A program made the translations under genes and the position numbers. From Sphingomonas palmae (GTDB lineage: Bacteria > Pseudomonadota > Alphaproteobacteria > Sphingomonadales > Sphingomonadaceae): DNA of 64,000 nt. The notes below the pieces were generated by a model. It had not been told where the DNA came from, made no database searches, and worked only from the letters and a program-made list of their open reading frames with translations. The stretch lies in assembly GCF_900109565.1 (NCBI RefSeq), contig NZ_FNZZ01000002.1, positions 372,001-436,000 on the forward strand. The letters run 5' to 3'. Numbering within the stretch: position 1 is the stretch's first letter; each line of letters begins with the position of its first letter. This document shows, piece by piece, positions 18,173 to 26,038 of this stretch.

Positions 18173-18568
18173 ATTGCCTATATCGATTTCGCCGCCCAGC
18201 ACGACGAGCTGCTCGCGCTCGCCCCGCGTCACGATCCGCTGCCGGTCGAGGCGCCGGCCACCAAGCTAAGCGCACTCGAATGGTCGGTCGTCGCGATCGC
18301 GCGCAACGACCGCTTGTCGTCACTGCGCGCACCGTCGCGGCTGTCGGTCGCGATGGGCGGGCTGTTCGGTGCGCGTCACAATCCGCGACTGGCCGACCCG
18401 AAGCTGGAAGCGCTGCGGCGCATGGCGGTGCTCAGCTGGCATCACGGCTATACCGTGCCGACCAGCGCGCTGACCGCGTTCACCGACGCGGGCTACACGA
18501 TCGCGCAGTACGAGACGTTGCTGGGCAGCATCGCCTCGGCCCGCCTGGCGCGCAAGCCGCAAGCCTGA
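18173..18568 (+). CDS. Conserved-looking hypothetical protein with apparent ATT start
   Basis: I do not recognise a named family. The frame reads like a real protein from AYIDFAAQHDELLALAPRHDP through LSALEWSVVAIARNDRLSSL and LEALRRMAVLSWHHGYTVP to FTDAGYTIAQYETLLGSI. No ATG, GTG or TTG exists in frame upstream of 18314, yet the protein-like pattern clearly extends back to 18173. There an ATT codon lies seven bases behind AGGGAG (18160-18165), a good ribosome binding site. So either ATT initiates translation or an ATG was lost by one base change. Predicted length is 131 residues; starting at the TTG at 18314 would remove the first third. Confidence 0.5.
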   Translation: MAYIDFAAQHDELLALAPRHDPLPVEAPATKLSALEWSVVAIARNDRLSSLRAPSRLSVAMGGLFGARHNPRLADPKLEALRRMAVLSWHHGYTVPTSALTAFTDAGYTIAQYETLLGSIASARLARKPQA

Positions 18569-18801
18569 CGCTCAACCGATCCTGATCCGCGGCATTGGCC
18601 AGCGTCGCGGATCGGAACCTAGCTTTTCAAGTCGCGAAGCACATCGTTCGCGTCTTTCAGCGTTGTTACTCAAACATCCACTGCCCTGCGGCTCCGAAAG
18701 CCGCCCCGCCGCTCAGCCACGGCCACCCTCGCCCGCACTGGCGAAGGCGCGTAAACAAGGTTAACCTGCGTTCCTCATCTGGCGGCGATCCGGGACGAGC
18801 C

Positions 18802-19374
18802 ATGCCATCCACGACACACGACGGCCTGCAAGCCCTGACCGCGCGCGAGCGTGAGGTGCTGCGTCTGTTCGCGCAAGGGCTGGAAGGTCCCGAGGTCGCG
18901 CGCGCGCTCAACCTGTCGGCGAAGACGGTGGAAACCCACGTCCGCAACGCACGCGCCAAGCTCGGCGGCGTCCGTCGTCCCGCCGCCGCGCGCATGGTGG
19001 CGGAGGATGAGCGGTCGCGGGAAAGCGCCGCTTTTCCGTCACTTGCGCCGTCGTCACCTACCAATGCGTCCCCTAAGGCATCGTCTGGTATCCCCGACAC
19101 GCCCCCGCCCGGCCATCAAGCGGGGGTCGATGCGCTGGGGGGCGGCGCGGAGATGGTGCGGGAGGATCGAGCGATCTTCCTGCACCTACCCACACCCGCC
19201 CCGTCCCAGTTCACCGACCGCAACACGGCGGACCAGCATCCGCCCGCGCTGACCAGGTTGCTCGCGATTGCGGGACTCGGGTTCGCCGTCATGGCGGCGC
19301 TCGCGCTCGTCGCGCCCGTGACCGACGGCATACAGCGCTGGGCCGACGCGATCCACCGGCACAGCAGCAACTAG
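18802..19374 (+). CDS. LuxR-type HTH regulator with C-terminal membrane anchor
   Basis: A 190-residue protein with a GerE/LuxR helix-turn-helix at residues 9-70 (LTAREREVLRLFAQGLEGPEVARALNLSAKTVETHVRNARAKLG). A Pro/Ser-rich linker follows, then one transmembrane helix near the C-terminus (LLAIAGLGFAVMAALALVAPV) and a short tail. This is an inverted order for a regulator: DNA binding in the cytoplasm tethered by a C-terminal anchor. No receiver or ligand domain is present. I chose the ATG at 18802, directly before the HTH. Target unknown; it heads a run of small plus-strand genes. Confidence 0.75.
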   Translation: MPSTTHDGLQALTAREREVLRLFAQGLEGPEVARALNLSAKTVETHVRNARAKLGGVRRPAAARMVAEDERSRESAAFPSLAPSSPTNASPKASSGIPDTPPPGHQAGVDALGGGAEMVREDRAIFLHLPTPAPSQFTDRNTADQHPPALTRLLAIAGLGFAVMAALALVAPVTDGIQRWADAIHRHSSN

Positions 19375-19418
19375 CCGGGGTGCGAATGCACTTCCGGCGA
19401 GGCCGGGAGTTCATTCGC

Positions 19419-19769
19419 ATGTCGCATCTTCGCCACCAGATCGCACTCGACGTCGGCGCATCCTTTCTTCCCGCCAAGCGCCAGGCGATCGACGCCGCCG
19501 CCGCCAGCTTCGAGTGCGTGGCGACGCTGTTGAAGGCGCGGCAGCGCGCGCGGTTCGCACCCGACGAGGCGGGCGATGTCGTCGCACTCGCGGTGGAGGC
19601 GGCCAACGCGTCCTTCGCCGCGCAGGACGCGCTCTACCGCGTTCACGCGCGCCTGGCCGAATATCGCGCCGCGTGGCAGATCGCGCCGGGCGCGGTCGGC
19701 CCCGACGAAACGGTCGCGCCAGAGCGTACCGCGCCGACGCTGACGCTGGCCACGCAAGCCGCGGCCTGA
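19419..19769 (+). CDS. Hypothetical protein, Ala-rich helical, 116 aa
   Basis: No family recognised. The protein (MSHLRHQIALDVGASFLPAKRQAIDAA ...) is almost entirely alpha-helical in character, with Ala/Arg/Glu-rich heptad-like stretches and no signal peptide. GGGAG lies nine bases before the ATG at 19419; an in-frame ATG at 19386 would add 11 residues. Third-position GC and the absence of stops support coding. It lies between the anchored LuxR regulator and a membrane protein on the same strand. Confidence 0.55.
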   Translation: MSHLRHQIALDVGASFLPAKRQAIDAAAASFECVATLLKARQRARFAPDEAGDVVALAVEAANASFAAQDALYRVHARLAEYRAAWQIAPGAVGPDETVAPERTAPTLTLATQAAA

Positions 19770-19833
19770 TCGTTCGCGCGACGCGCGCACCTGGGGCTTG
19801 ACCCGGCGCGCGCGCGGTGATGGGTCAGCATCC

Positions 19834-20283
19834 ATGCCGTGGTACGTCGCCTGTTTCTGGATCGTCAGCGCGTTGCTGGTCCTCGCCGCGTGGTTGCGCG
19901 GCGAGTGGCCCGAACGGGTGATCGCCACCACGCTGTTCGTCGGCGTGGTGCTCACCCGCCTCGTACGCTCGCCGCTCGCGATCCGTTACCACCAGCTCGA
20001 ATGGCGCATCCTGGTGCTCGACCTGATCACCTTTGCGATCTTCGTGCTGGTGGCCGTGAGATCGGATCGCCGATGGCCGCTGTTCGCCGCCGCACTGATG
20101 GTGCCGTCCCTGCTGGCGCATCTGGGACACCTGATCAATCCGGGCTTTCACGCCGACGGTTACTCGATCGCGGGGCTGACGACCTACCTGCTGCTGCCGG
20201 TGATCGCGGGCGGGATCTGGCGGACGGCGCGACGGAGCCGGGCTGCGTCAGCGTGCGAACGCGGGAGTGCGCCCGCCAGCTGA
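19834..20283 (+). CDS. Hypothetical integral membrane protein, 149 aa
   Basis: No named family. The protein has about four transmembrane segments (CFWIVSALLVLAAWL; VIATTLFVGVVLTRLV; ILVLDLITFAIFVLVAV; LLAHLGHLI with GLTTYLLLPVIAGGIW). The start MPWYVACFW at 19834 was chosen over an upstream in-frame ATG because it gives a clean membrane protein. The last 31 bases overlap the JAB-domain gene, which suggests coupling. Confidence 0.6.
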   Translation: MPWYVACFWIVSALLVLAAWLRGEWPERVIATTLFVGVVLTRLVRSPLAIRYHQLEWRILVLDLITFAIFVLVAVRSDRRWPLFAAALMVPSLLAHLGHLINPGFHADGYSIAGLTTYLLLPVIAGGIWRTARRSRAASACERGSAPAS

Positions 20284-20858
20284 GCTACCTGCTGCGCGAC
20301 CTGCCCGATGCGACGCACGAGGCATGGGCGCTGGCGGCGGAGTTCGAGACGGTCGCGGCGACGCTGGCGGCCAGCCCGCACCGGATCAACGCGGTGGTAC
20401 GCGATGGCGCGGCAGTCAGCGCCGCGCTCGCCTCCTTCGCCGAGACGATGCGCGAGGTGCTCGCGTGCCGCGTCGAGGACCGCCCGCTCGTGTCCGATTC
20501 GGCGGCACTGCACGACCTACTGCGCGCGCAGATGGCGTTCCTGCCGCGCGAGGAGGTGCGCGCGCTGTTCCTCGACGCGCGCAACCGGCTGATCCGGTCG
20601 GAGGTGATGGCGCGCGGAACGATCGACGCCGCGGCGATCCACGTGCGCGAGCTGATCCACCGCGCGCTCGACCTCGGCAGCACCGCGATCATCCTGGCGC
20701 ACAACCATCCGTCGGGCGACCCGACGCCAAGCGCGCACGACGTGTCGCTGACGCGCGCGGTGATGAGCGCCGCCGCGCCGCTCAACATCACCGTTCACGA
20801 CCATGTCGTCGTCGCGCGCGACGGGCAGGTCAGCCTGCGCGCCGTGGGGCTGATCTGA
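20253..20858 (+). CDS. JAB/MPN-domain (RadC-like) protein
   Basis: The C-terminal half is a RadC-type JAB domain: LFLDARNRLIRSEVMARGTIDAAAIHVREL followed by the metal-binding motif HNHPSGDPTPSAHD and TVHDHVVV. It is 201 residues from the GTG at 20253, and the N-terminal half is helical without the usual RadC helix-hairpin-helix. RadC proteins were long called DNA repair proteins, but the true activity is unresolved; the motif predicts a zinc metalloprotease or isopeptidase fold. It overlaps the upstream membrane gene and, by one base (TGATG), the downstream gene. Confidence 0.8.
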   Translation: MRTRECARQLSYLLRDLPDATHEAWALAAEFETVAATLAASPHRINAVVRDGAAVSAALASFAETMREVLACRVEDRPLVSDSAALHDLLRAQMAFLPREEVRALFLDARNRLIRSEVMARGTIDAAAIHVRELIHRALDLGSTAIILAHNHPSGDPTPSAHDVSLTRAVMSAAAPLNITVHDHVVVARDGQVSLRAVGLI

Positions 20859-21223
20859 TGCGCAGACGCCGCCCGCTCGACGTGATGGTGATCGAGCAGT
20901 CGCTCGATCCCGAACTGCCGCTCAGCCTCTACGAGCGGCTGCGCACCGCGATGACGATCCGTTCGGTGCCACACGGCGCCCAGGCGATGCGACTGATCGA
21001 GGCGGGCGACGATCCCGACATCATCGTGGTCGACCGGCGTGCGCCGGGCATCGACCTGCGCGCGATGCAGCGCCTCTTGCAGCAACGTACCGACCGGGCG
21101 GAGGCCGCGATTTCCTTGATCGATGGCGGGCGCGCGCTGATCCACGTCGGCGATTCGGCCGAGCCGATCGCGCTGCTGCACGACCTTGGGACGCTTCATG
21201 AGCCGGGCGAGGATGACGGCTGA
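20858..21223 (+). CDS. Hypothetical protein, possibly a degenerate receiver domain
   Basis: The 121-residue product has the alternating strand/helix pattern of a response-regulator receiver (LDVMVIEQSLDPELPLSLYERL, then PDIIVVDRRAPGIDLRAMQRLL, then AAISLIDGG). The acidic pocket and the conserved Lys are not clear, so this is only a resemblance. The ATG overlaps the stop of the JAB-domain gene by one base, so the two are probably translated together and may work together. Confidence 0.55.
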   Translation: MRRRRPLDVMVIEQSLDPELPLSLYERLRTAMTIRSVPHGAQAMRLIEAGDDPDIIVVDRRAPGIDLRAMQRLLQQRTDRAEAAISLIDGGRALIHVGDSAEPIALLHDLGTLHEPGEDDG

Positions 21224-21333
21224 ACTGCTGCGCGTCTGTAACGCTGCATTGCAGCAAAAAAACGTCACGGCGCGATCACACGCGTGCGACGACGCCGACG
21301 TAAATGGAGCGGCCATTCAAGGAGGTTGCCCCG

Positions 21334-21558
21334 ATGCACGAGTCCCCGCGTCACCGTAGCCTGATCGAGTCGATCCGCGCGTCGTTGCTGATGCTCGGGT
21401 TCGGATTGAGCGTGCTCGCATTCCTGATCGCGATCGATCGTCCAGAATGGTTCCACCTGCGCCCGGCCACCGGCACCGCCGCCGCAATGGCGAACGCCTC
21501 GACGCCGCCCGCGACGCAGACCGCGCAGCGCGTGGCCCCGGCGCGCGTCATCGGCTGA
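21334..21558 (+). CDS. Small single-pass membrane protein, 74 aa
   Basis: AAGGAGG at 21319-21325 is a near-perfect ribosome binding site eight bases before the ATG at 21334, which decides the start over the ATG at 21304. The protein has a positively charged N-terminus, one membrane helix (SLLMLGFGLSVLAFLIAI) and an Ala/Thr/Pro-rich outside tail. Family unknown. Confidence 0.65.
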   Translation: MHESPRHRSLIESIRASLLMLGFGLSVLAFLIAIDRPEWFHLRPATGTAAAMANASTPPATQTAQRVAPARVIG

Positions 21559-21576
21559 CCCGGCCGGTCGGCGGCG

Positions 21577-22062
21577 TTACTTCGCCGCCACCAGCTTTCT
21601 GAAGCGATCGATCCCGCAGCGCGAACCGCTGCGCGACCGCAGCAGGTCACGGCGCGCGCAGATTTTGCCGTCCGCAGTCGGTTTCAGGTAGAAGCCCGAG
21701 TAGAAGTTCATCGCCGGGCACTCGTCGTCCAGCTTGGCACGGATGCGGCGCACGCCCTCGACGATCAGGTCGACATCGCCATCTTCGCTGATCGCGGCAC
21801 CGGTCAGCGACTTCATCTCGACGCAGTGCGGCCCCTTTTTCTCACGCCACACAGGCGTAATCGGCGTCGCGCGCGCGCGCATGGGCGACACGCGCGGGAT
21901 GCGGATGATCAGGCGTTCGTGGATGGTGAGCTGCGCCAGCTCGCTGCCCGCCCACGCGGGCGCTGCTTGTGCCGACACGAGCAACGGCGCCGCCGCGACG
22001 AGGAGCACGGGGGCAAGCAGTGCAGAACCCGGCAGCGAAGAAAGACGAACGCGCGTGAACAT
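21577..22062 (-). CDS. Secreted hypothetical protein, 161 aa
   Basis: A signal peptide (LPGSALLAPVLLVAAAPLLVSAQAA) leads a small periplasmic protein with several Cys (GPHCVEMKSL, DDECPAMNFYSGFYL, KICARRD, SRCGIDRFRKLV). The motifs LTIHERLIIRIPR and RRIRAKLDDECPAMNFYSGFYLKP look like a conserved domain without a name known to me. The start is the ATG at 22062. It is divergent from the FAD-linked dehydrogenase gene. Confidence 0.65.
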   Translation of the reverse strand: MFTRVRLSSLPGSALLAPVLLVAAAPLLVSAQAAPAWAGSELAQLTIHERLIIRIPRVSPMRARATPITPVWREKKGPHCVEMKSLTGAAISEDGDVDLIVEGVRRIRAKLDDECPAMNFYSGFYLKPTADGKICARRDLLRSRSGSRCGIDRFRKLVAAK

Positions 22063-22100
22063 CGGCCTCGGTTGATTGCGTCCAAACGTTTGAACCTTTG

Positions 22101-23549
22101 ATGAATTCGCCGCAAGACGCGGCGATGACACCTGCGCTGCGCGACCTCGCCACCACCTTGTCCGCCGATCTGCCGGCGCGCGCGATCGTCACCGACGCGG
22201 AGGCGATCGCACCGTGGCTGGTCGACTGGCGTCGCCGCTACCAGGGCCACGCCGACCTGCTGATCGAACCGGAAGATACCGCACAGGTGCAGTCGGTCGT
22301 CCGTGCGGCGGCGGCACACCGTGTGCCGCTGGTACCGCAAGGGGGCAACAGCTCGATGGTCGGCGGCGCGACGCCTCCCGCCGATGGCAGCGCGGCGATC
22401 CTGTCGCTCAGGCGCATGAAGCGGATGCGGCGGCTCGACCCCGACGCGGGGCTCGCGGTGGCGGAGGCGGGCGTGATCCTGGCCGAGCTGCACGAGGCGG
22501 CGCTGTCGGTCGGCAGGCGTTTCCCGCTGACGCTCGGCGCACGCGGATCGGCGACGGTGGGCGGCCTCGTTTCGACCAACGCGGGTGGCACGCAGGTGCT
22601 GCGCTTCGGGACGATGCGCGGGCTGGTCGCCGGGGTCGAGGCGGTGTTGCCCGATGGATCGCTCCACGATGGCCTGTCGCCGCTGAAGAAGGATAATCGC
22701 GGCTATGACCTGAACCAGCTGCTGATCGGGGCGGAGGGAACGCTCGGCATCGTCACCGCCGCCGCGCTGCGGCTGGTGCCCGCAATCGCCGCGCGTGCGG
22801 TCGCCTGGGTCGCGCTCGCGTCGCCCGACGACGCGCTGGCGCTGCTGCGACGCTTCCAGGCGGCGAGCGACGCGATCGAGAGCTTTGAATTGCTACCGCG
22901 CGAGTCGCTGGCCGCCGTGCTCGCCTATCTGCCCGACGCGCGTGCGCCGGTTGCCGCCGAGGCACCCTGGCATGTTCTGGTCGAAGTCACCGCCGCCGAC
23001 GCGGGCGCGGATCCGGCCGGGATCGTCGAGCGCGTGCTCGCCGCGACATTGGCGGATGGCCTGATCACCGACGCGACGATCGCGGCGAGCGAGGCGCAAG
23101 CCGACGCATTCTGGCGCATGCGCGAGGCAATCTCGGATGCCGAGCGCGCGACCGGACCCGCCGCGCAGCACGACATCTCGGTACCCGTAGACACGATGCC
23201 GCGCTTCATGGTCGATGCCGCCGCTGCCTGCGAGGCGCGCTTCCCCGGCACGCGCGCGTCGGGGTTCGGGCATCTGGGCGACGGCAACGTTCATTTCCAC
23301 GTTCGTGCGCCAAAGGGGACCGCCCCCGCACATTGGTACGGCGAGGAGGTACCGGTCGTCTCCGCCTTCGTCCACGATCTGGTGGTCGCGGCGGGCGGGT
23401 CGATCTCGGCCGAACACGGCATCGGGCAGATGAAGATCGCCGAGCTGGCACGTCTGTCGTCGCCCGCGCGAATGGGGGCGCTGCACGCGATCAAGCAGGC
23501 GCTCGACCCAAACTGGCTGTTCAATCCGGGCAAGCTGATCGCGCGCTGA
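22101..23549 (+). CDS. FAD-linked 2-hydroxyacid dehydrogenase (GlcD/D-2-hydroxyglutarate type)
   Basis: Flavin enzyme of the FAD_binding_4/FAD-oxidase_C family, which oxidises D-lactate, glycolate or D-2-hydroxyglutarate. The N-terminal PCMH fold carries VPLVPQGGNSSMVGG, LGARGSATVGGLVSTNAGG and IGAEGTLGIVTAA. The C-terminal cap ends with GFGHLGDGNVHFHV (metal/substrate His residues) and SAEHGIGQMK, typical of the D-2-hydroxyglutarate dehydrogenase branch. Length, 482 residues, is normal. The first ATG (22101) or the one at 22125 could be used; neither has a good ribosome binding site. Exact substrate cannot be fixed. Confidence 0.88.
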   Translation: MNSPQDAAMTPALRDLATTLSADLPARAIVTDAEAIAPWLVDWRRRYQGHADLLIEPEDTAQVQSVVRAAAAHRVPLVPQGGNSSMVGGATPPADGSAAILSLRRMKRMRRLDPDAGLAVAEAGVILAELHEAALSVGRRFPLTLGARGSATVGGLVSTNAGGTQVLRFGTMRGLVAGVEAVLPDGSLHDGLSPLKKDNRGYDLNQLLIGAEGTLGIVTAAALRLVPAIAARAVAWVALASPDDALALLRRFQAASDAIESFELLPRESLAAVLAYLPDARAPVAAEAPWHVLVEVTAADAGADPAGIVERVLAATLADGLITDATIAASEAQADAFWRMREAISDAERATGPAAQHDISVPVDTMPRFMVDAAAACEARFPGTRASGFGHLGDGNVHFHVRAPKGTAPAHWYGEEVPVVSAFVHDLVVAAGGSISAEHGIGQMKIAELARLSSPARMGALHAIKQALDPNWLFNPGKLIAR

Positions 23550-23633
23550 CGAGCCCGCGTCGGGGTCGATCGACCCGATCGTGCTTGCGCGCGCCACCCG
23601 CACCGAATAACTCGCGAAAAAACAACGCTCGTC

Positions 23634-23647
23634 CGGGAACTTTCCCG
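23634..23647. promoter_or_regulatory. Palindrome before the SapC-family gene
   Basis: CGGGAACTTTCCCG is a 14-bp near-continuous palindrome (6-bp arms, 2-base centre) about 40 bases before the start at 23685. It could be an operator, but nothing further supports that. Confidence 0.25.
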
Positions 23648-23684
23648 AACCGACACGATAACGAACACACCTGGAGATACGTTA

Positions 23685-24452
23685 ATGGCCAGCGCGCCGC
23701 AGCTTCCGCTCTTCTACAATGGCCTGGAGCCGCTCTCGAGCGAGGCCCACGCGAACTATCGCATTCGCCCGGCGAACGTCGCCCCCTTCCTCGCGCAGCA
23801 GCACGCCGTGCCGCTGACCGTAGAGGAATTCCCGCTGGTGCAGCGTTTCATGCCGATCGTCTTCTCGGTCGGCGACGATGCGATCCCGATCGGGTTGATG
23901 GGGCTGAACGAGGGCGTCAACGTCTTCGTCGACGACGAGGGCAAGCTGATCCAAGACGATTTCTACGTTCCGGCCTATATCCGCCGCTATCCGTACATGC
24001 TCGCGCGCCTCAGCCCCGACGCGCAGGAACTGTCGCTGTGCTTCGATCCCACGTCGGATACGATCGGCCCGTTCGAAGACGGCGAGCCGATGTTCGCCGA
24101 CGGCAAGCCGACCGAGATCGTGCAGAACGTGCTGCAGTTCACCGAAAGCTTCGAGCAGGCGGGTGCGCGCACCAGTCAGTTCATGAAGGAGCTGCGCGAG
24201 ATGGACCTGCTGATGGATGGCGAGGTGTCGATCCAGCAGGAAGGCGTCGAGCAGCCGTTCGTGTATCGCGGGTTCCAGATGGTCGACGAGCAGAAGCTGG
24301 CCGACCTGCGCGGCGACCAATTGCGCAAGATTTCGCAGTCGGGCATGCTACCGCTGCTCTACGCGCACCTGTTCTCGCTCGCGCTGATGCGCGAGATCTT
24401 CTCGCGTCAGGTACGCCTGGGCAAGATGCCGCAGCCGCAGCTGTCGTTCTGA
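23685..24452 (+). CDS. SapC family protein
   Basis: The 255-residue protein matches the SapC family common in alphaproteobacteria: PLFYNGLEPLSSEAHANYRI at the start, QRFMPIVFSVGDDAIPIGLMGLNEGVNVFVDDEG, then DFYVPAYIRRYPYMLARL and the C-terminal AHLFSLALMREIFSRQ. The family was named after a Campylobacter S-layer locus, but its role in alphaproteobacteria is not established; it often neighbours TonB-dependent receptors. No signal peptide is evident. GGAG lies nine bases before the ATG. It is followed after 12 bases by the cytochrome gene and probably shares its transcript. Confidence 0.88.
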   Translation: MASAPQLPLFYNGLEPLSSEAHANYRIRPANVAPFLAQQHAVPLTVEEFPLVQRFMPIVFSVGDDAIPIGLMGLNEGVNVFVDDEGKLIQDDFYVPAYIRRYPYMLARLSPDAQELSLCFDPTSDTIGPFEDGEPMFADGKPTEIVQNVLQFTESFEQAGARTSQFMKELREMDLLMDGEVSIQQEGVEQPFVYRGFQMVDEQKLADLRGDQLRKISQSGMLPLLYAHLFSLALMREIFSRQVRLGKMPQPQLSF

Positions 24453-24464
24453 CCGGAGACTGAC

Positions 24465-25013
24465 ATGACGCGATACGTCACCGACACCAACCGCTACTCG
24501 TCGGTGGCGATCGCGTTCCACTGGACCATCGCGCTGCTGGTGATCGCCAATCTGGTGATCGGCATCGGTCACGAAGGCGTTCCGGCGCTGCGCAAGCTGA
24601 TGGGCGCGCACAAGGCGATCGGCATTACCGTGCTGGCGCTGTCCATTGCCCGCGTCGCGTGGCGGCTGACGCATCGGCCGCCACCGCTGCCCGCGAGCAC
24701 ACCCGGCTGGCAGCGCGGCACCGCGCACCTGACGCATTGGGCGCTCTACGCGCTGATGATCGCGATGCCGCTGACCGGTTGGGCGATGGTGTCGGCTCCT
24801 GACGCGACGCGACCCTTGAGCTGGTTCGGGCTGTTCAACGTGCCGTTGCTGCCCTTGTCAGGCGGCGCTGCGGACGCGGGTCATAGCGCGCACGGCGTGC
24901 TCGGCTGGCTGATGCTGGCGCTGGTCGTGCTGCACGTCTGCGCCGCGCTTTACCATCATTTCGGGCGCCGCGATCACGTGCTGGCGCGGATGGCGCCCGC
25001 GCTGCACCGCTGA
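24465..25013 (+). CDS. Cytochrome b561 family protein
   Basis: Four-helix membrane b-type cytochrome of 182 residues. Expected haem-ligand His residues are seen in AIAFHWTIALLV, GAHKAIGITV, THWALYALMIAMPLTGW and HSAHGVLGWLMLALVVLHVCAALYHH. Such proteins carry electrons between quinol and periplasmic partners. GGAG stands seven bases before the ATG. It sits just before the sRNA locus at 25056. Confidence 0.88.
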   Translation: MTRYVTDTNRYSSVAIAFHWTIALLVIANLVIGIGHEGVPALRKLMGAHKAIGITVLALSIARVAWRLTHRPPPLPASTPGWQRGTAHLTHWALYALMIAMPLTGWAMVSAPDATRPLSWFGLFNVPLLPLSGGAADAGHSAHGVLGWLMLALVVLHVCAALYHHFGRRDHVLARMAPALHR

Positions 25014-25055
25014 GATCGAGCGTTGCAGAGAAACGGTGATTTTCTCGCCGCTTGC

Positions 25056-25083
25056 TTGAAACCTTTGCCGCCCGTCTTATGTT
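25056..25083 (+). promoter_or_regulatory. Sigma70-type promoter of the sRNA candidate
   Basis: TTGAAA (25056-25061) and TATGTT (25078-25083) are separated by 16 bases. No reading frame follows; a three-hairpin RNA and an intrinsic terminator do. Confidence 0.6.
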
Positions 25084-25087
25084 TGTT

Positions 25088-25193
25088 GCGTACGGTTCTT
25101 GTGTCCCCCCTTTCGCAAGGCCGTACGGCACATCTTCGATGTGCCTCCTCCCTGAACCTCGGCCACCGTGCTTTTAGCACGGTGGCTTTTTTT
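25088..25193 (+). ncRNA. Small RNA candidate with CCUCCUCCC anti-Shine-Dalgarno motif
   Basis: The transcript would be about 105 nucleotides. Hairpin 1 pairs CGTACGG (25089-25095) with CCGTACG (25121-25127). Hairpin 2 is GCACATC-TTC-GATGTGC (25128-25144). It is followed directly by CCTCCTCCC (25144-25152), mostly single-stranded and complementary to ribosome binding sites. Hairpin 3 is the intrinsic terminator at 25162-25193. CCUCCUCCC motifs are known from several alphaproteobacterial trans-acting sRNAs (suhB/mmgR, alpha-r14 and 'cuckoo' types); which family this joins I cannot decide. It would be expected to repress translation of target mRNAs. Confidence 0.7.
25162..25193 (+). terminator. 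Intrinsic terminator of the sRNA
   Basis: Ten-bp perfect stem GCCACCGTGC/GCACGGTGGC, loop TTTTA, then seven T. The T-run touches the stop codon of the convergent amidohydrolase gene at 25193. Confidence 0.9.
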
Positions 25194-26038
25194 CATTCTG
25201 CCGCCTGTGCCAGGTCGTTCGGGGCAACGGCTGACAGAGCCTCGTCGCGCAGCGCGTCGATGATCGCGCGGACGAGCGCAACTGTCCGGTCCAGCCCTGC
25301 TCCCGGCAGGTCGAGCCGCGCGTCGAGGTAGAGCGCGCGATCAATCTCCAGCTGCACCGCGTGGATGTGCGCCGCGGGCTCAGCGTGCCGCTCGAGAATG
25401 TGCCCGCCTGCGTAGGGCGTATTGAGCGCGTGGATGAGTCCGGCCGCGGCGATCTCCGTCTCGACGCGCTGCACGAACCGACCCGCGGCCGAACGCCCGA
25501 ACCGGTCGCCTACCACCACGCTGGTCCGCCCGCCCGGCAGCGGCGGCATCGAATGGAGGTCGAGCAGCACCGCGACGCCGAACCGGTCGCGCGCACGCTC
25601 GAGTATCTGCGCCAGCGCCGCGTGATAGGGGCGGTGATCGGCCGCGATCCGCGCCTCAACCTCGTCCGCACGCAGCCGGCGCCGCCAGATCTCGCCGGTG
25701 GCGCCCGTTCGTCGCGGCACGATGCCCAGCCCCGCCCGCACCTTGGCCGACAGGTGCGACCGCTTGGCTCCGTCGTCGAGCAGCGGATCACGCTCGTGCT
25801 CGGCGCGGTTGAGGTCGATCCAGGCGCGCGGTGCATCCTGCACTAGCAGCGTCTCGTCGCCGCGTGCCGGTAGCACGACCGCGTCGATGTAACGGTCCTC
25901 GAGCGCGCGCAGGCTGTCGCGCGAGGCATGCAGCGCGGCGTAGAGCGCGGCGGGATAGTCACGCCCGGCATGCGGCACCGACAATACCACCGGACTGTCG
26001 GGCACGGTGCTGCCGATGATGCGAAACGGTGCCGTCAT
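25193..26038 (-). CDS. N-formylglutamate amidohydrolase family protein
   Basis: Hydrolase of the HutG2-like N-formylglutamate deformylase family (281 residues). The N-terminal VVLSVPHAGRDYP (metal-binding His), the DLNRAEHERDP segment, AVLLDLHSMPPLPG and the late TPYAGGHILERH and QLEIDRALYLD motifs are all family hallmarks. In histidine breakdown it would free glutamate from N-formylglutamate; no hut genes are nearby. It is divergent from cpdR, a pairing I recall from other alphaproteobacteria. The stop codon lies in the T-run of the sRNA terminator. Confidence 0.85.
   Translation of the reverse strand: MTAPFRIIGSTVPDSPVVLSVPHAGRDYPAALYAALHASRDSLRALEDRYIDAVVLPARGDETLLVQDAPRAWIDLNRAEHERDPLLDDGAKRSHLSAKVRAGLGIVPRRTGATGEIWRRRLRADEVEARIAADHRPYHAALAQILERARDRFGVAVLLDLHSMPPLPGGRTSVVVGDRFGRSAAGRFVQRVETEIAAAGLIHALNTPYAGGHILERHAEPAAHIHAVQLEIDRALYLDARLDLPGAGLDRTVALVRAIIDALRDEALSAVAPNDLAQAAE

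Noticed and set aside
21238..21266. Terminator at GCTGCATTGCAGC followed by seven A
   Set aside because: The stem is only six base pairs and the run is A on the plus strand; on the minus strand the T-run would come before the stem.
23636..23665. EcfG promoter before the SapC-family gene
   Set aside because: GGAAC is present, but no CGTT follows at 16 or 17 bases.
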